Shown: positions 1 to 13,804 of the stretch, piece after piece
Layout: each line of letters begins with the position of its first letter
Position numbering within the stretch: the first letter of the stretch is position 1
Assembly: GCA_964019165.1 (NCBI GenBank)
Contig: OZ025277.1
Location: 5,456,655 to 5,520,654, forward strand
Direction: 5' to 3'
Source: Mastigias papua
Taxonomy: Eukaryota > Cnidaria > Scyphozoa > Rhizostomeae > Mastigiidae
DNA: 64,000 nt
Notes under the pieces: model-generated
What the model saw: only the letters and a program-made list of their open reading frames with translations
Told to the model about the DNA's origin: nothing
The model's database searches: none
Made by a program: the position numbers and the translations under genes

Positions 1-517
1 GTTACTGGCTTTTCCTTAGTATGTGAGACGGTCAGATGTGAGAATTCGCTTTGAGTGGACACTAATGATCCCTTTGATACTAGCTATACAGCTATAGATA
101 AATCCAATAGCTCTCTCGCGTAACATCCTGCAGCCTTATGCGCTTTGGGGAAATTGAATGTGAACTTCCTTCATCTGAATGAAGCTTCTTCCAAATATAG
201 TGGATGCAATTCTTACCGTACGGAAGGGCAAATGAAGCAATATTGCGCTTTCTCTTCATCCGCGCGTGCTAGACATTATCTGGGCTTTATCCGGGTTTTA
301 TCTCATATTATAAGAATAGCCGGAACGTGACAGAGCCTTCTCTTAGTATTGGATCGCATTTTTGAGATTTGATATACTCATGGCTGTAATTGGTGCCATT
401 CCTAGTTCTATATTACGGGGTATGTGCTGAGTCTCGTAGACTTAGTGTTACATCAAGACAATCTACTACTGTCATGTTGCACTGAATTACAATATCCAAG
501 CCATCCAGCTCTCATAG

Positions 518-862
518 TTGCTAAACAGTAATGACTATCGTGTAACAGATGACATTCTGAATATTAATATGTATATGCAACATCTGTACCCACCAGTCTT
601 AAATATCTATATGCACAAAAGCGTGCGGCATACTTACTGTAGAACTGATCTAGACGTACAGCAACATGTATTGCAGATTCGTTGCGCAGTTTTGAATTTC
701 AATATAACAAACGAGGACAATGAAGGCTATGGCATAGATATTAGTAATATCAGATATCAACCAATAGGAACTAATAAAGAAGAGGTGGAATACCTCGTGT
801 CATCCTTCATGCCTTGGACAATTGCTTCCAAAATACTTCCAGAGAACTTTTCAAGATACTGA
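518..862 (+). other. Unrecognised 114-codon ORF antisense within KPNB1 intron
   Basis: An open frame of 114 codons ends at TGA 860-862. Its first codon is TTG, and the first ATG is at codon 18. Composition is ordinary for protein, with no low-complexity run, and includes an acidic stretch NITNEDNEGYGID. There are no recognisable domain, membrane segment or flanking splice sites. It could be a decayed transposon ORF, an exon of an antisense gene, or chance. I do not assign a function. Confidence 0.22.
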
Positions 863-1075
863 GCATCCTTTAGCAAAAACAAATTGCGTCAAATTAAAGC
901 TGGGGCGAACATGAATCAGAGGAAAAGCTTTGAAGCTATACAATGAATAGAAAACAACATTCTCAACTTCACAAGCATGTGTAGAACTATCAAACTCTTA
1001 TTCAGACTCCATACTACAATGGTTGTTTAACTAGTAAACATCTAACAGGCATATAGCCATATAGCACATTTGATG

Positions 1076-1442
1076 TACATTCTATTTTATAAGAATATCC
1101 AAATTTTTTCCGAGCCTCAATATTCCTAAATTTTTCTGATTTTGAGCTTAGAATTATTCTTAAATTATTCCTAAATACCAAAGGTGTAACTTCGCCCAAA
1201 AAAATTTAAGGAATATAGTCCAATCTTTGTTGATGTTTTATTACATCATAAAACTAAGCAAGAGTTTATATTTGTATCGATAATGCAAAACTACATCTGA
1301 AAGCAGTATTATAACTGTGATATACAAAAATTCTTATGTCTTGATGAAGCTTGAGTCTCGCATCATTCCTAAATTATTCCTAAATTTCAGTGATGTGAGC
1401 CTCAATATTCTTATAAACTTTATTCTTATAAAAAAGAGTGTA
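1076..1442. mobile_element. MITE of the TACA(C/T)...ATAAGAA family
   Basis: The ends are inverted copies: TACATTCTATTTTATAAGAA on the left, and the complement of TTCTTATAAAAAAGAGTGTA on the right. The 367-bp body carries repeated attcctaaat and gagcctcaatattc motifs and no ORF. Relatives with the same end pattern occur at 20564, 32291, 58826 and 61053. I could not resolve a target duplication. Confidence 0.6.
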
Positions 1443-1476
1443 GACTCATAAAGTATAATACACAATAAAAACTAAC

Positions 1477-4400
1477 AATGTCTTGACAAATGTAGCCTAT
1501 AGCTTCAAGGGAAGCTTCTTTTAGTTGATATGAGCGCTGGGCCTCTTGGACATTCAGGACAAGATTTGGCAGCAAATCATCCCATTGGCCCTGAGGTAAT
1601 TCAGCTGCAGCAATACTGGCAACACACTAGAAGAAAACAAGCATGGCTCGTTGTTATTTCCAGGATGAAGGTATCATTGCAAATAATGAATGAAGTACTT
1701 TGCAAATAAAACTTGACTGAAGCATAAATTCCATCTATATCCATATCTACCTGTTACTGCCCACCTTCTTAAACAAAGATTCTGGCAGCATGACAGGGCA
1801 GAATGGAAAGTTAGTTAATAGTTTAAAAATGTAAGTGTATAATTTCAATTGATATGTAGAAGGTAAATCGGTTACCCACTATACTGCTAAGTAAAATAAA
1901 GAAAAGTTCATAAAAGCAAAAATGCTAAACAATGGATTCCAAAGGAGTAATAAATAACAATTATTATTTTTCTGACTCCATAAGCATACATAAGAAGTAA
2001 GGCAAGGGGACATGATGAAATCATTATGATTTCTGCTAGAAACTCTATAGGATACCTGAGCAGCAGAAGACAGCCCTGTTTCTGTTCCAAGTGCACTAAG
2101 AACCTAAAATAGTGAACAATATACAATATTCAGACAACAATGACAACCTTCAAGCAAACAAAAAAGGTCACAAAATACTGAAAATAAATAAAATATATCC
2201 TAAACAACAATCATTATATAATGATAATAAACATAAAGCACTATGACACATCTTTGTAACCACAAACAAAATTTAACAGATATTCTAATAACTTTGCACT
2301 ACTTCTCTTTCTGCTGCCTATTTTTTGAAACCCAGAAATCAAATCAACTGCAGTCACACTGAACAAGTTTCATTTCATACATATGATATATATATATACA
2401 ATGAAGACTTCAAAAAATTAAGTCATAATGAAGAATTACCGAATCTCTACAGACTCTGCATAAAATGAAATAGATATCCATGAACTTTATATTGAATGCA
2501 TACATAAATCATCCAAATGTGGATCAAACAATCAGATATAATATTTCCTTAACAGAATATCCCCTTTCAAAAGAGTGCCCCTCAAATAAGGGCCTCCCCT
2601 ACAAAATATTCCATTAAATGAGTGCTCCCTTCATTTTGTAATGAGATCGTGCCATCTCTCTTGCTCTACAATAGTTCATCCTGCTGGTCCTTTATGAAGT
2701 TATGTTCTATGCTTGGTACATTTTCTTTGGTGCTATGTTTTTCATGCCATTACCCTATAGTTTGATTGTATCTTGCAACCACTCTGTTGATTTTGCATAA
2801 TGTGTGCTGAATGCATTATCACTAGTTGCTAGACTGCAAGTGGCTATGGCCATAGTCCTTCAGTATTTTATTTGCTGATTTCTAAATGAGTACCCTCCCC
2901 CTTAAATGAGTCCCCCTCTTGAAAGTCTATTTTATATGAGCACCTGGGGGGCTCTTTCAAGGAAATACAGTAGCATTTTCCTCCCTATCCTTCCTATCAT
3001 ATAATAAAATATAACACATAACATTGCTAACTATTATATAAATAAAAAAATTCCTATTATGAACCAATCTGGATACAAGAATTGTCTATGACATACTAAA
3101 CTATTTTTCAAATGTAACAGCATTTAGCGGCTGTCATTTAGCTGCTATTTTTCAATCACTTTCATTCATATGGCCATATCTAGGAGGCTTGCTATGCACA
3201 AAACAATATTGGTATCCTACCAGAGCTTTTAACTGTGATCTTGCATTTTCATCAATTGAAAACCACCTTTGCTGGTGTTGTTGCCTAACAGATAAGTCTT
3301 TTGATGTGAGACAATTTTTCAACTGTAGTCCAGCAGCCATTCTCGCAACTGAGGATTTACTGGTATCAGCCAAGACACTTGACAATGCAAATAGGAACTG
3401 CGGCTGCAAATGGGCAAAAAGAATAGCAATTACACCATAACTATAGTTAAAAATCACATATACACAAAAATCACATACTTGGTTATTCAGTCCTTGGACT
3501 TACCACATCAATATCACATCAAGTTATACTCTGCTCATGGGAAATTGGGTACTCTACCAAAAAAGATTACTCTGTGGTCTTGGATATGTTCACAATGCAC
3601 TTTCTCATTTAGATATATCTTTCCTTTTACATTCAAATACAAGCTGCATATACTACTGCTTCAAAAAATATAGCAAATGCAATGCAATAAAGGGCTGTCA
3701 ATTTTTCTTGTGGTATCATACAATACAATTCTGTTATCACAGTAAGAACAGAATTGCCACAACGCAAAAGTATGCTTTGATATCAAAAACCACATGGAAT
3801 TGCTCTTTCCAGTCACTTTATAACTAACAATACTAAGGTACTTTCCCTTCATCCTTACCCAAGATCCGTCATATTTTTTATTTCTTTATTATAACACTAG
3901 TGACATGAGTCCTTTATTATACCAGAGCATATATACCAATATGAGATTCTGCCCTAAATTTTACAAGATGTAGAAAGCATGATGAGCAACATCTTTGAGG
4001 ATTAAAAACAAGGATTAGGCAAATGAGAGGCATGGCTATTTGCTGGCAAATTTGAATAGACATGATGTAACTATATATGTATATATACAAATGATGCATA
4101 TCTGTTTGCTTCAAAATTATCTCCAAATCCACAATGCATATCTAATTCTGTCCTTGCCTTCAATCTATGTAGTATTCATAATAACATAGTTTGCAGTTAT
4201 TTGCAGTGCTTCAAGTTCTTGCAAATTAGCCAATCTGCCCACAACGTCCCTGCTTCTACATATAATTCAGACATTTCTCTTCCCTACTAAATGTGATCTT
4301 TTACTCAATATTTTCATCTACATTGATGATAGTTCTTTTAATATCTTATTCTATTTCCATTCATTCATTTATGCTTATATAGCTCTGTCTACATTCTTCT

Positions 4401-7400
4401 TTCTACTAACTACCACTATGGTTGCTAGCAGTGTAGCAGAATCATACACTGCACAACTGCCAAAACATACTGCAGATGAATATCTGAAACTTCAAAAAGC
4501 TCTTTTTCTTAGTACCTATCACCTAATTTTCTCCAATAAATGCAAAGCATTCTGGCTTCTAAGCCAGACCTGCCAAATTTTAGCCAACCATGACTTCTCA
4601 CAAAATTAGCTTGCTCTATTCTATCAACCATGTTGAAGTATAAGAAAACCCTTACATTCATTTCTGTTGAAAATATCAGAATTCCGTCTCAGGGTTCATT
4701 AGATTTATATCTCAAATCATGTGTTTGTCTACCTAAGGCTATCAATCAAATAATTTTTTAAAAATCACTGCAGTAACCTCAAATAGTCTCAAGTCTAACT
4801 CTATAATAACATAAATATTGCAATGCCTCCTCAATACCATCTTAAGTCAATACAAACATATATAGATAGATGGGCAGTCTCTTTGATAAGCCATGTTGGG
4901 GAAAGACTTGTAGTACAGCTCCCAAAAAAAGGAAACAGAGAAAGGCCAGTGGAAGGGGTATTAGATCAAGCAGCTCCTTGCTTCTCTAAGTGCACTATAA
5001 ATTCTTTCTTCAAGAGTGATTTTATTCTCAAACATCAAGTTGGGGCATTATCATCCATAGTTTTGTATAGCCATGTGCAGGTACTGTGATAACAATCAAT
5101 CATCAAATTTCTACAAATATGAAACCAATCACAAAGATGCAATGGATACAATGGGGGATGTCTAATAGTTTCAAGCTTTAAAACGAGAATCTAAGCTATT
5201 TCAATTGTCTCTGACATTAAAGTGTCACTACTAAAATGACAATGACAAAGTAAATACTTCACTACACTACAAAGCATTGATTTCACAGATGAAAACAGAG
5301 CTCTATATCCTTGCAAACTAATATTTTATTATGTTCATATATATATGCTCCTTTTTGTCTAATAAAGGTAATTGCACTCAAATATCCCCATACAAGCAAC
5401 TAAAATTGTGCATGCTCTTTGCTGCATACGCAAAAAGGTTGTTTGAGAAGTTGTTGCATTAGAACTTAACTTCAATTTCCTAGCTTTTCTAAGCTTTCCA
5501 GACCCCTAAGAACCCTGTTTTTAACTTACTAGAGCACTTTTTAAACAGGATATCTGCATAGAAGTAGCAGTCTTAAGGATGCAATTGAACTGGAAAGACT
5601 GGAAAGGAATGTAGATTCTAACTAATTCATTAGTTCTACTATTGGTGCTAGTCATTCACATCCAAGGGCAGGTCTTCTCCACAAAAATAAATTAAATCCA
5701 GAGGCTTGCATTGGGCTTTCAAAATTACCCTGCCATACACTTAAAGTTTTCCCCAAAACTTCTAAGTCAAAATTTATGGAATGATATATATATGCTTATC
5801 TTACCAAAAATTCAGTGCAATTTGCATTTATAATGTGATAACCATGCAATTAAAATGATACCCTTTTCTTCAACATTATGGAAATGCTCAAAAAGTAGAT
5901 AGGAGTCAACTACTAAAGATATCAAAATGAGATTTGGGATGATCCCATATTTCAAACAAAACTAGAGACCCTCTGAAAAATGAGTGCATTTTGGATGCAT
6001 CATGGCTACAGGCTCTGGATGATTTAGCACACAATGACCCATCTCTAAGTAAACACTAATGATCTACTCAGTCTATCCTAAAAGTTGTCGGAAACATCAT
6101 CATTGTTGAATTCCACAAATTTGCTTCCTAAGTTATCATATTACAGCACTGTCCATGGAAGCAAGGAAGAGACAATGCCCGGTTAACTTTTTAGTCCTTC
6201 AATGACAGTATATCCATACTTCTGGGAATTGAAATCAAATTAATAACAAACTAATGCTAAATATATAATATGTATCTTTCTACTTCTTATTCTTTCCCTT
6301 AGAGCTAGTTTCTCTATCAGAGTTATGTTCTTACATGCAGACTAATAAAACTCCAGGGGATGTGATGACTATCAGCCATGTTCATCCTTATTACTCTAAG
6401 ACTTCTTTCCACTTCTGAATAGCCCTTGAGCTTTGCCATTCTTTTTCCTAGCTCCTTCCAATAATAATATGTACTTCAGCATCACATTTTTGTCCCCAGG
6501 AGCCTAATTGAATCATATGCAAAGATGCCATCTTCCTACATCATATACCACATTACGAACACATCTGTGTTAAGTAGTCTTATTCCTTTATCTAATAATT
6601 CATATTTTTGCATAGACAGATGTGTCTATGTGCTTTTTGCATAAATTTGTGTATACAAGTGCAGGTGTATGTAAGTATGGGTATGTAAGGATAAGCATGC
6701 AATTATACACAAGTCAGTCTGTGTGTAAATCATAGTGGAGTACTTACAAAAGCAGGTCCCTGAGCACCTTGCTCAAGAAAATTCTGAGCAGATTCCAATT
6801 CATGTTTATCTAGAAATGATAATTACCAATTAAGTACAAGGAGGCAAAGTAATACAACAAATATTCATCCTTAAACCAGTAAGCTCTCTTCAATTCAAAG
6901 AGATGGTAACAGCTCACTAAAATACTTTAATTTGATCAAAAAGGTTTAATACAATAATCACTATGGTTTGGATATATAGTCTAGTTGACAAGGATTAATG
7001 TTGCACACCACAGGCAAGTTTAAATGGTCCTATCTGCAAGATTTATTCTACCAAGAAAAGGTTTCTGGAGTTTAGATACACTAGAAAATAACTTAACACT
7101 ACAGCATGAGATAATTCTTCTTTGCATCAAGAATTTACAAAATATCATCAAAACAACATAAAAATATAGCAGACACATAATGATCTGTTCTGGCCATTAT
7201 TTACTTGCAAGAGACAATGTTTCTACAAAGGGACTAACAGCATGCATTCCCAACGGACATGCCAACAATGAATAACCAAGAAGAAACCCAAAAAGATTAA
7301 ATCTTTACTATCATGGTATATATATAAGATGTTGTTTGCAATCTTCAATGAATGTAATTGTGCAACCATTTTTGCTTTGGGCTAATAATCTACATAAATA

Positions 7401-7860
7401 TACCTATATGTTACTATTTCTGTCCTCTTACAGACTATAAGCTATAAGACATGGTAAACTGATCTTATACTAAGCTAATGTTTACAAAAAGTTCTCCTCA
7501 TCAGCTGGGATTTATTTAATCCTTTTGATTGCGCTTTAAATAGGCAAATCTGTCACAGACTGTGGATTACCTAACAAAATCTCAAAAATGAAAGTGATTC
7601 GAAAATATTGGTCCTTGATATGTAAAGAAAATCGATTATCTATTTGAAAATCGAATACCTTTCTTTGAGTAATCAAATTCAAAGGTATGCATTCAATTAT
7701 TCTATTTTACAAGTTTCGTAACGAGCTAGGCTAAACAGGATTTGGCAGTATCAATAAAATTATCTTCTACGATATAGAAAATAGGCCCGCATTCAACATG
7801 GCCTTTCATACCAGGAGATACTGTGGCTTCTAACGCTTTAGTTATTAACTCAAGATCCAT
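1477..7860 (-). CDS. KPNB1: Importin subunit beta-1, N-terminal five exons (partial)
   Basis: Importin beta-1 binds importin alpha or cargo and FG nucleoporins, and carries cargo into the nucleus under Ran control. Five minus-strand exons are supported: 7860-7812 (start ATG 7860-7858, G at +4), 6809-6748, 3403-3221, 2103-2056 and 1626-1477. Donors are GTATGA, GTAAGT, GTAGGA, GTATCC and GTTAGT, and every acceptor ends in AG. They total 492 nt, an open frame of 164 codons. Family landmarks in order are TVSPD at the first junction, AAGLQLKN and QQRWFSIDENAR in exon 3, LGTET in exon 4, and LEAIGYICQDI closing exon 5. These match the first HEAT repeats of animal importin beta-1 almost position for position; exon 5 has 50 codons, as does the matching human stretch. 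The full protein is about 870 residues, so the remaining exons lie left of position 1. The exon 3 acceptor could instead lie 6 nt further in (dropping Pro-Gln). Identification is by recalled family sequence, not a search. Confidence 0.93.
2542..2972. mobile_element. MITE-like palindromic element with CCCCTC(A)AATAAG subrepeats
   Basis: Lies in KPNB1 intron 3. Near both ends are inverted blocks of the form tatttcctt...ttcaaaagagtgcccc, with several copies of ccctcaaataag or ccttaaatgagt inside. The same subrepeat type recurs at 57235-57492. The TIRs are imperfect and the exact ends uncertain. Confidence 0.4.
3404..6747 (-). other. KPNB1 intron 2 (3.3 kb)
   Basis: Bounded by the GTAAGT donor at 6747 and the pyrimidine-rich TTTGCAG acceptor ending at 3404. 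It contains AT-rich unique sequence with short atatat runs. I saw no ORF, TIR pair or RNA gene in it. Confidence 0.7.
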
Positions 7861-9185
7861 AATGAACATATACGTGTAAACTGTTCAAGAAATATTATAT
7901 AATTCAGGCTCCTTTTCATCTACTGTTGCAGTCCGCTAACGTGGAAGGGGGACTTCTCTAACAGTTCGCTTCTCCACCTTCCTGCACTCAGCCATGCGCA
8001 AAGTAAAAGGATGCACACGAGTTTCGCGCCGAATTTAGTACAGGGAAACCACTTCTTAGTTAGCACACAAGGAAACCAGATACAGTAATTCCTTTCAAAG
8101 GTTGTAATTTTGTCCATTTTGATGTCCTGAAACTGTTTCCAGTGAGACAGAAGTGAAAAGCCCTGCATCTGCTTTCAAATTACAGGCTTTAATATATCTC
8201 TCGTATGTCATGAGTACCATTAGTTCTAAGTATCTTGGGTACGACGTCAAACCAAGGGGCTGTTCAATAATACTTGAATACTTGGATATAGGTGATTCTA
8301 CACGCTTTTCGTGATTCTCCGTGACGGTAATTTGGGGGATGGGTGGTACTTGATTCAAGCCTATGGTGTTACGGTAAAAATAGTTTTATTTGCAAAGTTT
8401 TTGCATAAATAAGGAAATCCAACGCTCAGCATGCAGCCTAAATTGATCAGGTTGTCAAACGAAACCTTCCATTTCATTATATTTTTACTTTTTCCTTTCC
8501 CATCTTGCTTTGTAGTGTAGATAGTGCTTTAGTCCTAACTTCACATGTTTATATTTTGTGTGATTTACAGTTGAAATTTCTTGGAATTTCTTTGAAATTA
8601 TAAACGTACTTTTGACAAACTGGCCTCTACTTACATACATATACATGCATAATTTTGATTATACAGATTTAATGTAAACCCAGCTGTAAATAATAATATG
8701 GGTATACTACAACTATATAAGTCATATTTGAGAAAGTCAAGCTTAATTTAGAGCTCAATAAACAGTTAATTTTTCACAAAAAATATCACAGTTTTACCAA
8801 GAGCTAGTCATTACCTATAAGAAGCGAATCTTGTGTGAAAATAGAGGTAACTGTTGTAGAAAGTTCTCCTAGTTGGAAGAAATGAGGAAAGATTGCAAGA
8901 CATTCTCTGAGCTTAAACTTCAAGCTCATTCTCAAATAGAATCTCGTGAACAGGAGACAAAACCTGCTTCGGCTGCTATCGCTTTGTGTGAAGGTGTTTG
9001 CAACGCACGAATGGTATGCTATCGTTCACGTCGATTTTGATGCTGAGGAAGGTGACATTACAGGAATCGATTATAACAGTGGAATCCCTGTATTAAATCA
9101 TTTCTATATGGAACCAGTTGGGACAAGCGACTGAAAATAACATATTCTCTCTTACTAGCCTGTTTTTGTAACATATTTTGTTGGC
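7861..9185. other. Upstream region of KPNB1, promoter not resolved
   Basis: About 500 bp directly upstream of the KPNB1 start (to about 8360) are less AT-rich, with several CpGs (for example cgcgccgaa near 8027), as expected for a housekeeping promoter and 5' UTR. No TATA box can be placed with confidence. Two minus-strand ORFs here (7920-8168, 8095-8358) look incidental. From 8360 to 9185 I see nothing recognisable. Confidence 0.35.
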
Positions 9186-9189
9186 ACTT

Positions 9190-9790
9190 AATGTTGCTGC
9201 TGTAGTTGAAAAAGAATGTTTCTAGAGCTGTAGGTTTGCTCAAGTACGCTAAAAAGTTCCTTAACGATGACATTCTCTGTAAAATGTACAGAGGTTTTGT
9301 GGAGCCTTGTTTTGGCATTTTGTTCGTCAGTCTGATGATGTTGCAGGGAGACTAAGACCAAATTCCTACAAAGGCTGCAAAACAGAGCAGCAAGCATCGT
9401 AGCTGACAAGCCTTATGATTATTCTGCCACATCTATGCTGAAAGAACTAGGCTGGCCCTCTGCAAAAGGATATTATATATAAAGAAACAAGTACTATGAC
9501 ATTCAAGGCACTCAGGCATGATCTTCGGCCATTGTATTAAGTAGTCTATTTCAATACCTTGCCCAAGTCCCTGATCTCTGAGTTCCACTGAGGACAAGCT
9601 GCAATGGTTAGAAATCTTTCTCATATCGTGGCACGAAGCTTTGGAACAAATTGAATAATGATCAAAATGCGCCCCTTCTTAACAGCCTTTAGGAGTACAC
9701 TTGCGACATTTTTGCAATATTTTAGTGCATTTGTATCTCCTTTCTTCTAAACAAGTTATTTTATTTTAGTCTTTTAACAGTTAATCCGAA
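9190..9790 (+). mobile_element. CR1-like LINE, 3' end fragment (degenerate)
   Basis: Reads, with several frameshifts and stops, as the C-terminal part of a non-LTR reverse transcriptase. A segment near 9200-9320 gives a KNVSRAVGLLKYAKKFL...LCKMYRGFVEPCFG-type sequence. A second, at about 9615-9690, gives the typical tail FSYRGTKLWNKL. It closes with gtacatgaatgaatgaaag near 9810, a common kind of LINE 3' terminus. Everything 5' of the RT thumb region is missing, as in 5'-truncated insertions. Confidence 0.7.
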
Positions 9791-9800
9791 TTTGTACCCT

Positions 9801-12800
9801 GTATAAATATGTACATGAATGAATGAAAGACGAAAGAGGAATGAGGCTTCTTTTCTTCTTCTCCCTATTATTTAAAAAGTTCGTTTTGTATCGTGTAGTA
9901 TACAGTAATCAGTATCAAGTAATGTTGAGAGGCCCACCTCGCTTCTATGAGGGAACTTGGATGACTTAGATATTTCTCTTCAGCCCCGAATAACCCCACC
10001 CCCGCTTATTAATTTTTTTGAAGACGCAAGGGGGTCTTGTAAACAAACGTGACAGAGCGTGATGATAGGGGGAGGGTGGTTCAAAGAAGGCTATTTTAGC
10101 GTGATCAAATTATTCAACAGTCCCTAATTGTTAGTATTAAAGTGATCTAAAACTGGTATCAAATAACAAAAGAACCTGAAATAATAAATTTCTAAGCATT
10201 CAAATTTTTGATAACAATTGGGTGTGTTTTTAATTGATGTTAGTGTTGATGACCCATTGTCGATCAATCGATATGCTCTGTTTACTAATTCACATTTCTC
10301 TCACAGTTTCAATTTACAACTCCACAAAGTGAGTCAGGTGCACGCTTATTGTAGGTCCTGTATATAACTATAGCCCAAGGAAAACTGCTTAAGAAAAGGC
10401 CAGAGAGACCTTACTTAGTTAAAGCTATTTTTCAGAGGCTTTGTGATGATATTAACCCTAGATAAAAGGGCCAATCTTGACCCTCCTTTTCTTGTTTTAA
10501 TGCTCGGGAAATTTCAATACTCACTGTTTCTTAAGAGTTTCTTAATTTTGGTGTCATTAATTTAAAATTTGAGGTCCCCATACTTAATTGTTATGCTAGG
10601 AAGAAACTTTAGTTAATGACAAGAACTACTACAGACGGTGAGCGATTTTGAACGTGCTTTGAATGTACTGTTATGAAATGTTCGTGAAAATTTTCCACAT
10701 CAAGAGATTTGCTTCCGTTCTGGTGCTATATTTAGATGCGGGAAGTATACTTCTATTTCATGTGTCTTAAGTTCTAGGCGAGCAGGTCAGTTATTTTCTT
10801 GGAATTTTACAAAATTTTGTTGCTCTCGATTTTATCATGGTGCAACAGTTTCTTAACTTTTTTTGCTTAGAGCACTGACGTTTATTCCGAGTACAGTACT
10901 CGTACTTGCTTCTTATTAAAAATGAATCTATTCTTGAAAAAGTTGATGCTGGAATTAAAGAGGTTTAAAGCTATTTAAAGACATCATTGATATAAAACGT
11001 GATAATCATTATTCTCCATATGGGAACAAACAATCTAGTGCGTATTTTGTATAAGAAAGTTTTTCCGCCCTGTTCTGAAACTTTCTCAGCTTTTCCATGA
11101 TTTCAGTACTGAAACTCTCTTAAGTAAAAGAGATGATTTTCTTGCATGAATTATGGGATTTTACATGTATAATACTTATTAACTTTCTTACCTCGCAAAA
11201 TTCAATTCTCAACTGACTTAACTTATTGAGCAGTCGAGTACTAGCTACTTTCTTATAAACACTTCCCTATAAAAACAATGTACCCAGGGGGCGAAGAAGA
11301 AATCAAGAATCAAAATCAAAGTCGAAAGCTAGAACTGTTATTTGGCTTGTCAAATCGGCAACGAAGCAATCGAAACCATTGACTCTGGTATGGGGGTATG
11401 TAACGATAATCAACTCAATACTTGAAAAAAGGTTTAGGACATGAATATAAGCAAAGCAAATGTATCCTATGGTATTACATACGTCAGCAGCCAGTGGCAA
11501 GAGAAAATATCTGGACAGCGCCACGAGTTTCTTCATAAGGGGCTGGTTAACTTTGTTTAGTAGCGTAGGAGGACCCACTATACTTTGATACGAGAAAAGA
11601 AGTAACTTATTATATTTTATGCTTTGGAATGGCTAAACAAGCTTCTGCTAGACAATAATTTGAATAAATAGTATAGTACTCTAGCGTGCACCCAGGAAGA
11701 CTACAGTGAAATTTCGAATGATAAATTAGCATCAATTACTATCTGGAAAGAATCGTTTGCAAGTGGAACATCGTTATGTTTCCTCGGTGAAGAGGCAAAG
11801 GGTGTACAAAACTCGATAATATCCCATAAAATGCAAAAATCAATAAAATAGAATTAGTACTCTGCTAGACGTCTCACCTATGGTCAAAAACCTCTCATAC
11901 ATACCTTTTTGACCAAATTGCGTATGGATGCAAGAAAGTGTATTGTCACTCGTGTAGCGTACATAGACAAGTCAATCCAACTATTCAAGTAGATGAGAAT
12001 ACTTATATTGGCACCACAATAATTTTATCATCTAGAGGACTACAAATTATTCCATGAAAACGAACATAAACAATCTTGCAGTAAAATGAAAGATATAAGA
12101 AGATTTCTGCAAGAAGCGAAGCATATAAACGGAATTTTTGGAGCTACCGAGAAACAGTTAAACAAGGTCATCAAGGAAGAAGAAATTAAGGTTGCAAGCT
12201 GTACACTTGTATGAAACGATTAAAAATATAAGTCGGATCGTGGTATGGAGTGCTTTATACGAAAAGGCCTTGTTTGGCAAAGAAGAGATGATTTACAAAA
12301 GGGTAGTTTAGAAGCTATTTTGGTCAAACTTTTTAAAGTGAATTGAGCGACATGATAAGCACCAGCGTTTCTGAAGGCAAGGGATTTATTTTCATGGACA
12401 ATGTAAACGCAGATTTTCTTACTATTTCAAAGAAAAAGAAATAATGCGAATTAATTTCATTAAAGTTGTATGGCACATTTTGTGTATTCTTACCTCATTC
12501 CGAAGAAAGTTTTTGAAATTTTCTAATCTTCAATGAGCTCTGACAAGTTAATAACATTAATAACAGCAGTTTTAACTCGTTGAAGTGTATATCCTGTATA
12601 AAAATTCGTCTTATATATAAGTAAATGAGTCTCTTTTAACCCTCTATCTTTTCAGGATCTGTTAAAGGCTTGGATGTCTTCCAGAATAACGAAGCTCAAG
12701 TGGTGGTGATGTTGCTATCGATACCTATGGTGTGGTGAAATTGACGCAGAATGACAATTTGAAGTAAAGTTTTTCCTTGCTGGCATTTTCAAGGAATCAT

Positions 12801-13290
12801 AGAACGTTTATGATAAGCATAAAGTGCTAGAAAAACCCATTTTCTACGAAATTACGAAACCCATTTTCCTTTACGAAATTAAATGCTAAGGTCATTTACA
12901 TGCCTTATTTCCTTCCTAGAGGGTCTTCGACATGTCTCAAGTATCAAAATTAGCAAAATTTTGCAAAAATTGAAAATTTTAGATTCCTATATCTGAATAA
13001 CTTAATGAGTTTATAAAGAAACACCTTTTAAGTTAAAAGTACATACTAACATAAATAAAAGTCGCATAAAACAAAACTCTGAAATTTTCATATTGCTGAG
13101 TCCAGGTTCCTAGAAAATAACAAAATATAAGTAATGTTAAAATTAGCCAGACTTGAAATCCTGGGGAGTAATAGAGCTAAGCAAAATCTTGAAATTTTTA
13201 GCTTTTTCTGACATCTAGGGCATGTACTTTCTCCATAAGACAGAGCTTTGTAAAAAAGCATGTCTTGCTCACCAAAAATCATTTCATATT
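9801..13290. other. Gene-free stretch, no supported feature
   Basis: AT-rich DNA with short gtttcttaa and cttataaa motifs like those of the local MITE family (10520-10560, 11250-11280). Two isolated splice-like signals appear: a strong acceptor ending at about 12654, and a minus-strand GTAAG donor near 11193. Neither could be built into an exon chain. A short frame at about 12085-12210 (MKDIRRFLQEAKHING...) looks protein-like but is only about 42 codons. Confidence 0.5.
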
Positions 13291-13804
13291 ATCTCACATT
13301 TTGTATAGAAAGCTATAATGGAAAACTTGTAAGTCTGTGTTGGTATTTCGTAGAGCCCACATATGACTCTCAGAAATGTCTATAAATTAATCTGACAAGT
13401 ACTCTGGTGCTAGACCATTAAGGGTCTTGAAAACCACTGTGTTAAATTTAGTATCAGTCAAATCTTGGATCGTTTTCAGCCCAAGAGTATTCAAAAGTGG
13501 TTTAGCATCAGCCTCATTGTGACTATTTGTTAGTAACCTTGGTGCTTGATTTTGAAGTTTTTGCAAGTGCTTCCTTTCCGTTGCACCACAGTTTCCCCAA
13601 ACAGAGCAGTAGTTTCTAAAGTGCGTCTCAGCGATACCAGTATATAGTGTCTTTAGAGTGTCATGAGTTAAAAAACTTTTGGCATATTTAAAAAAAAGCC
13701 AGTTGCTCTACTAATTTTTGATGATAGAGCTTTGATATGACCTTTCCAATTATGTTCCCATCTACTTGAATACCAAGATATTTGGCAGTTAGGACATTAT
13801 CTAT

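Larger units (their letters stand above)
1..1476 (-). other. KPNB1 intron 5 (partial), no further exon seen
   Basis: From the exon 5 donor at 1476 to the left edge I found no minus-strand segment resembling the next importin beta-1 exon. The stretch holds a MITE (1076-1442) and one plus-strand ORF of unknown meaning (518-862). Confidence 0.6.

Noticed and set aside
7920..8358. Two overlapping minus-strand ORFs just upstream of KPNB1
   Set aside because: They lack a proper ATG or a joining splice site and lie where the 5' UTR and promoter are expected.
11193..11260. Minus-strand candidate exon ending in a GCGAG|GTAAGA donor
   Set aside because: Only about 22 codons are open upstream, with no matching acceptor or partner exon found.
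12640..12720. Strong plus-strand acceptor (cctctatcttttcag) near 12654
   Set aside because: The following frames stop quickly and join to no other exon.
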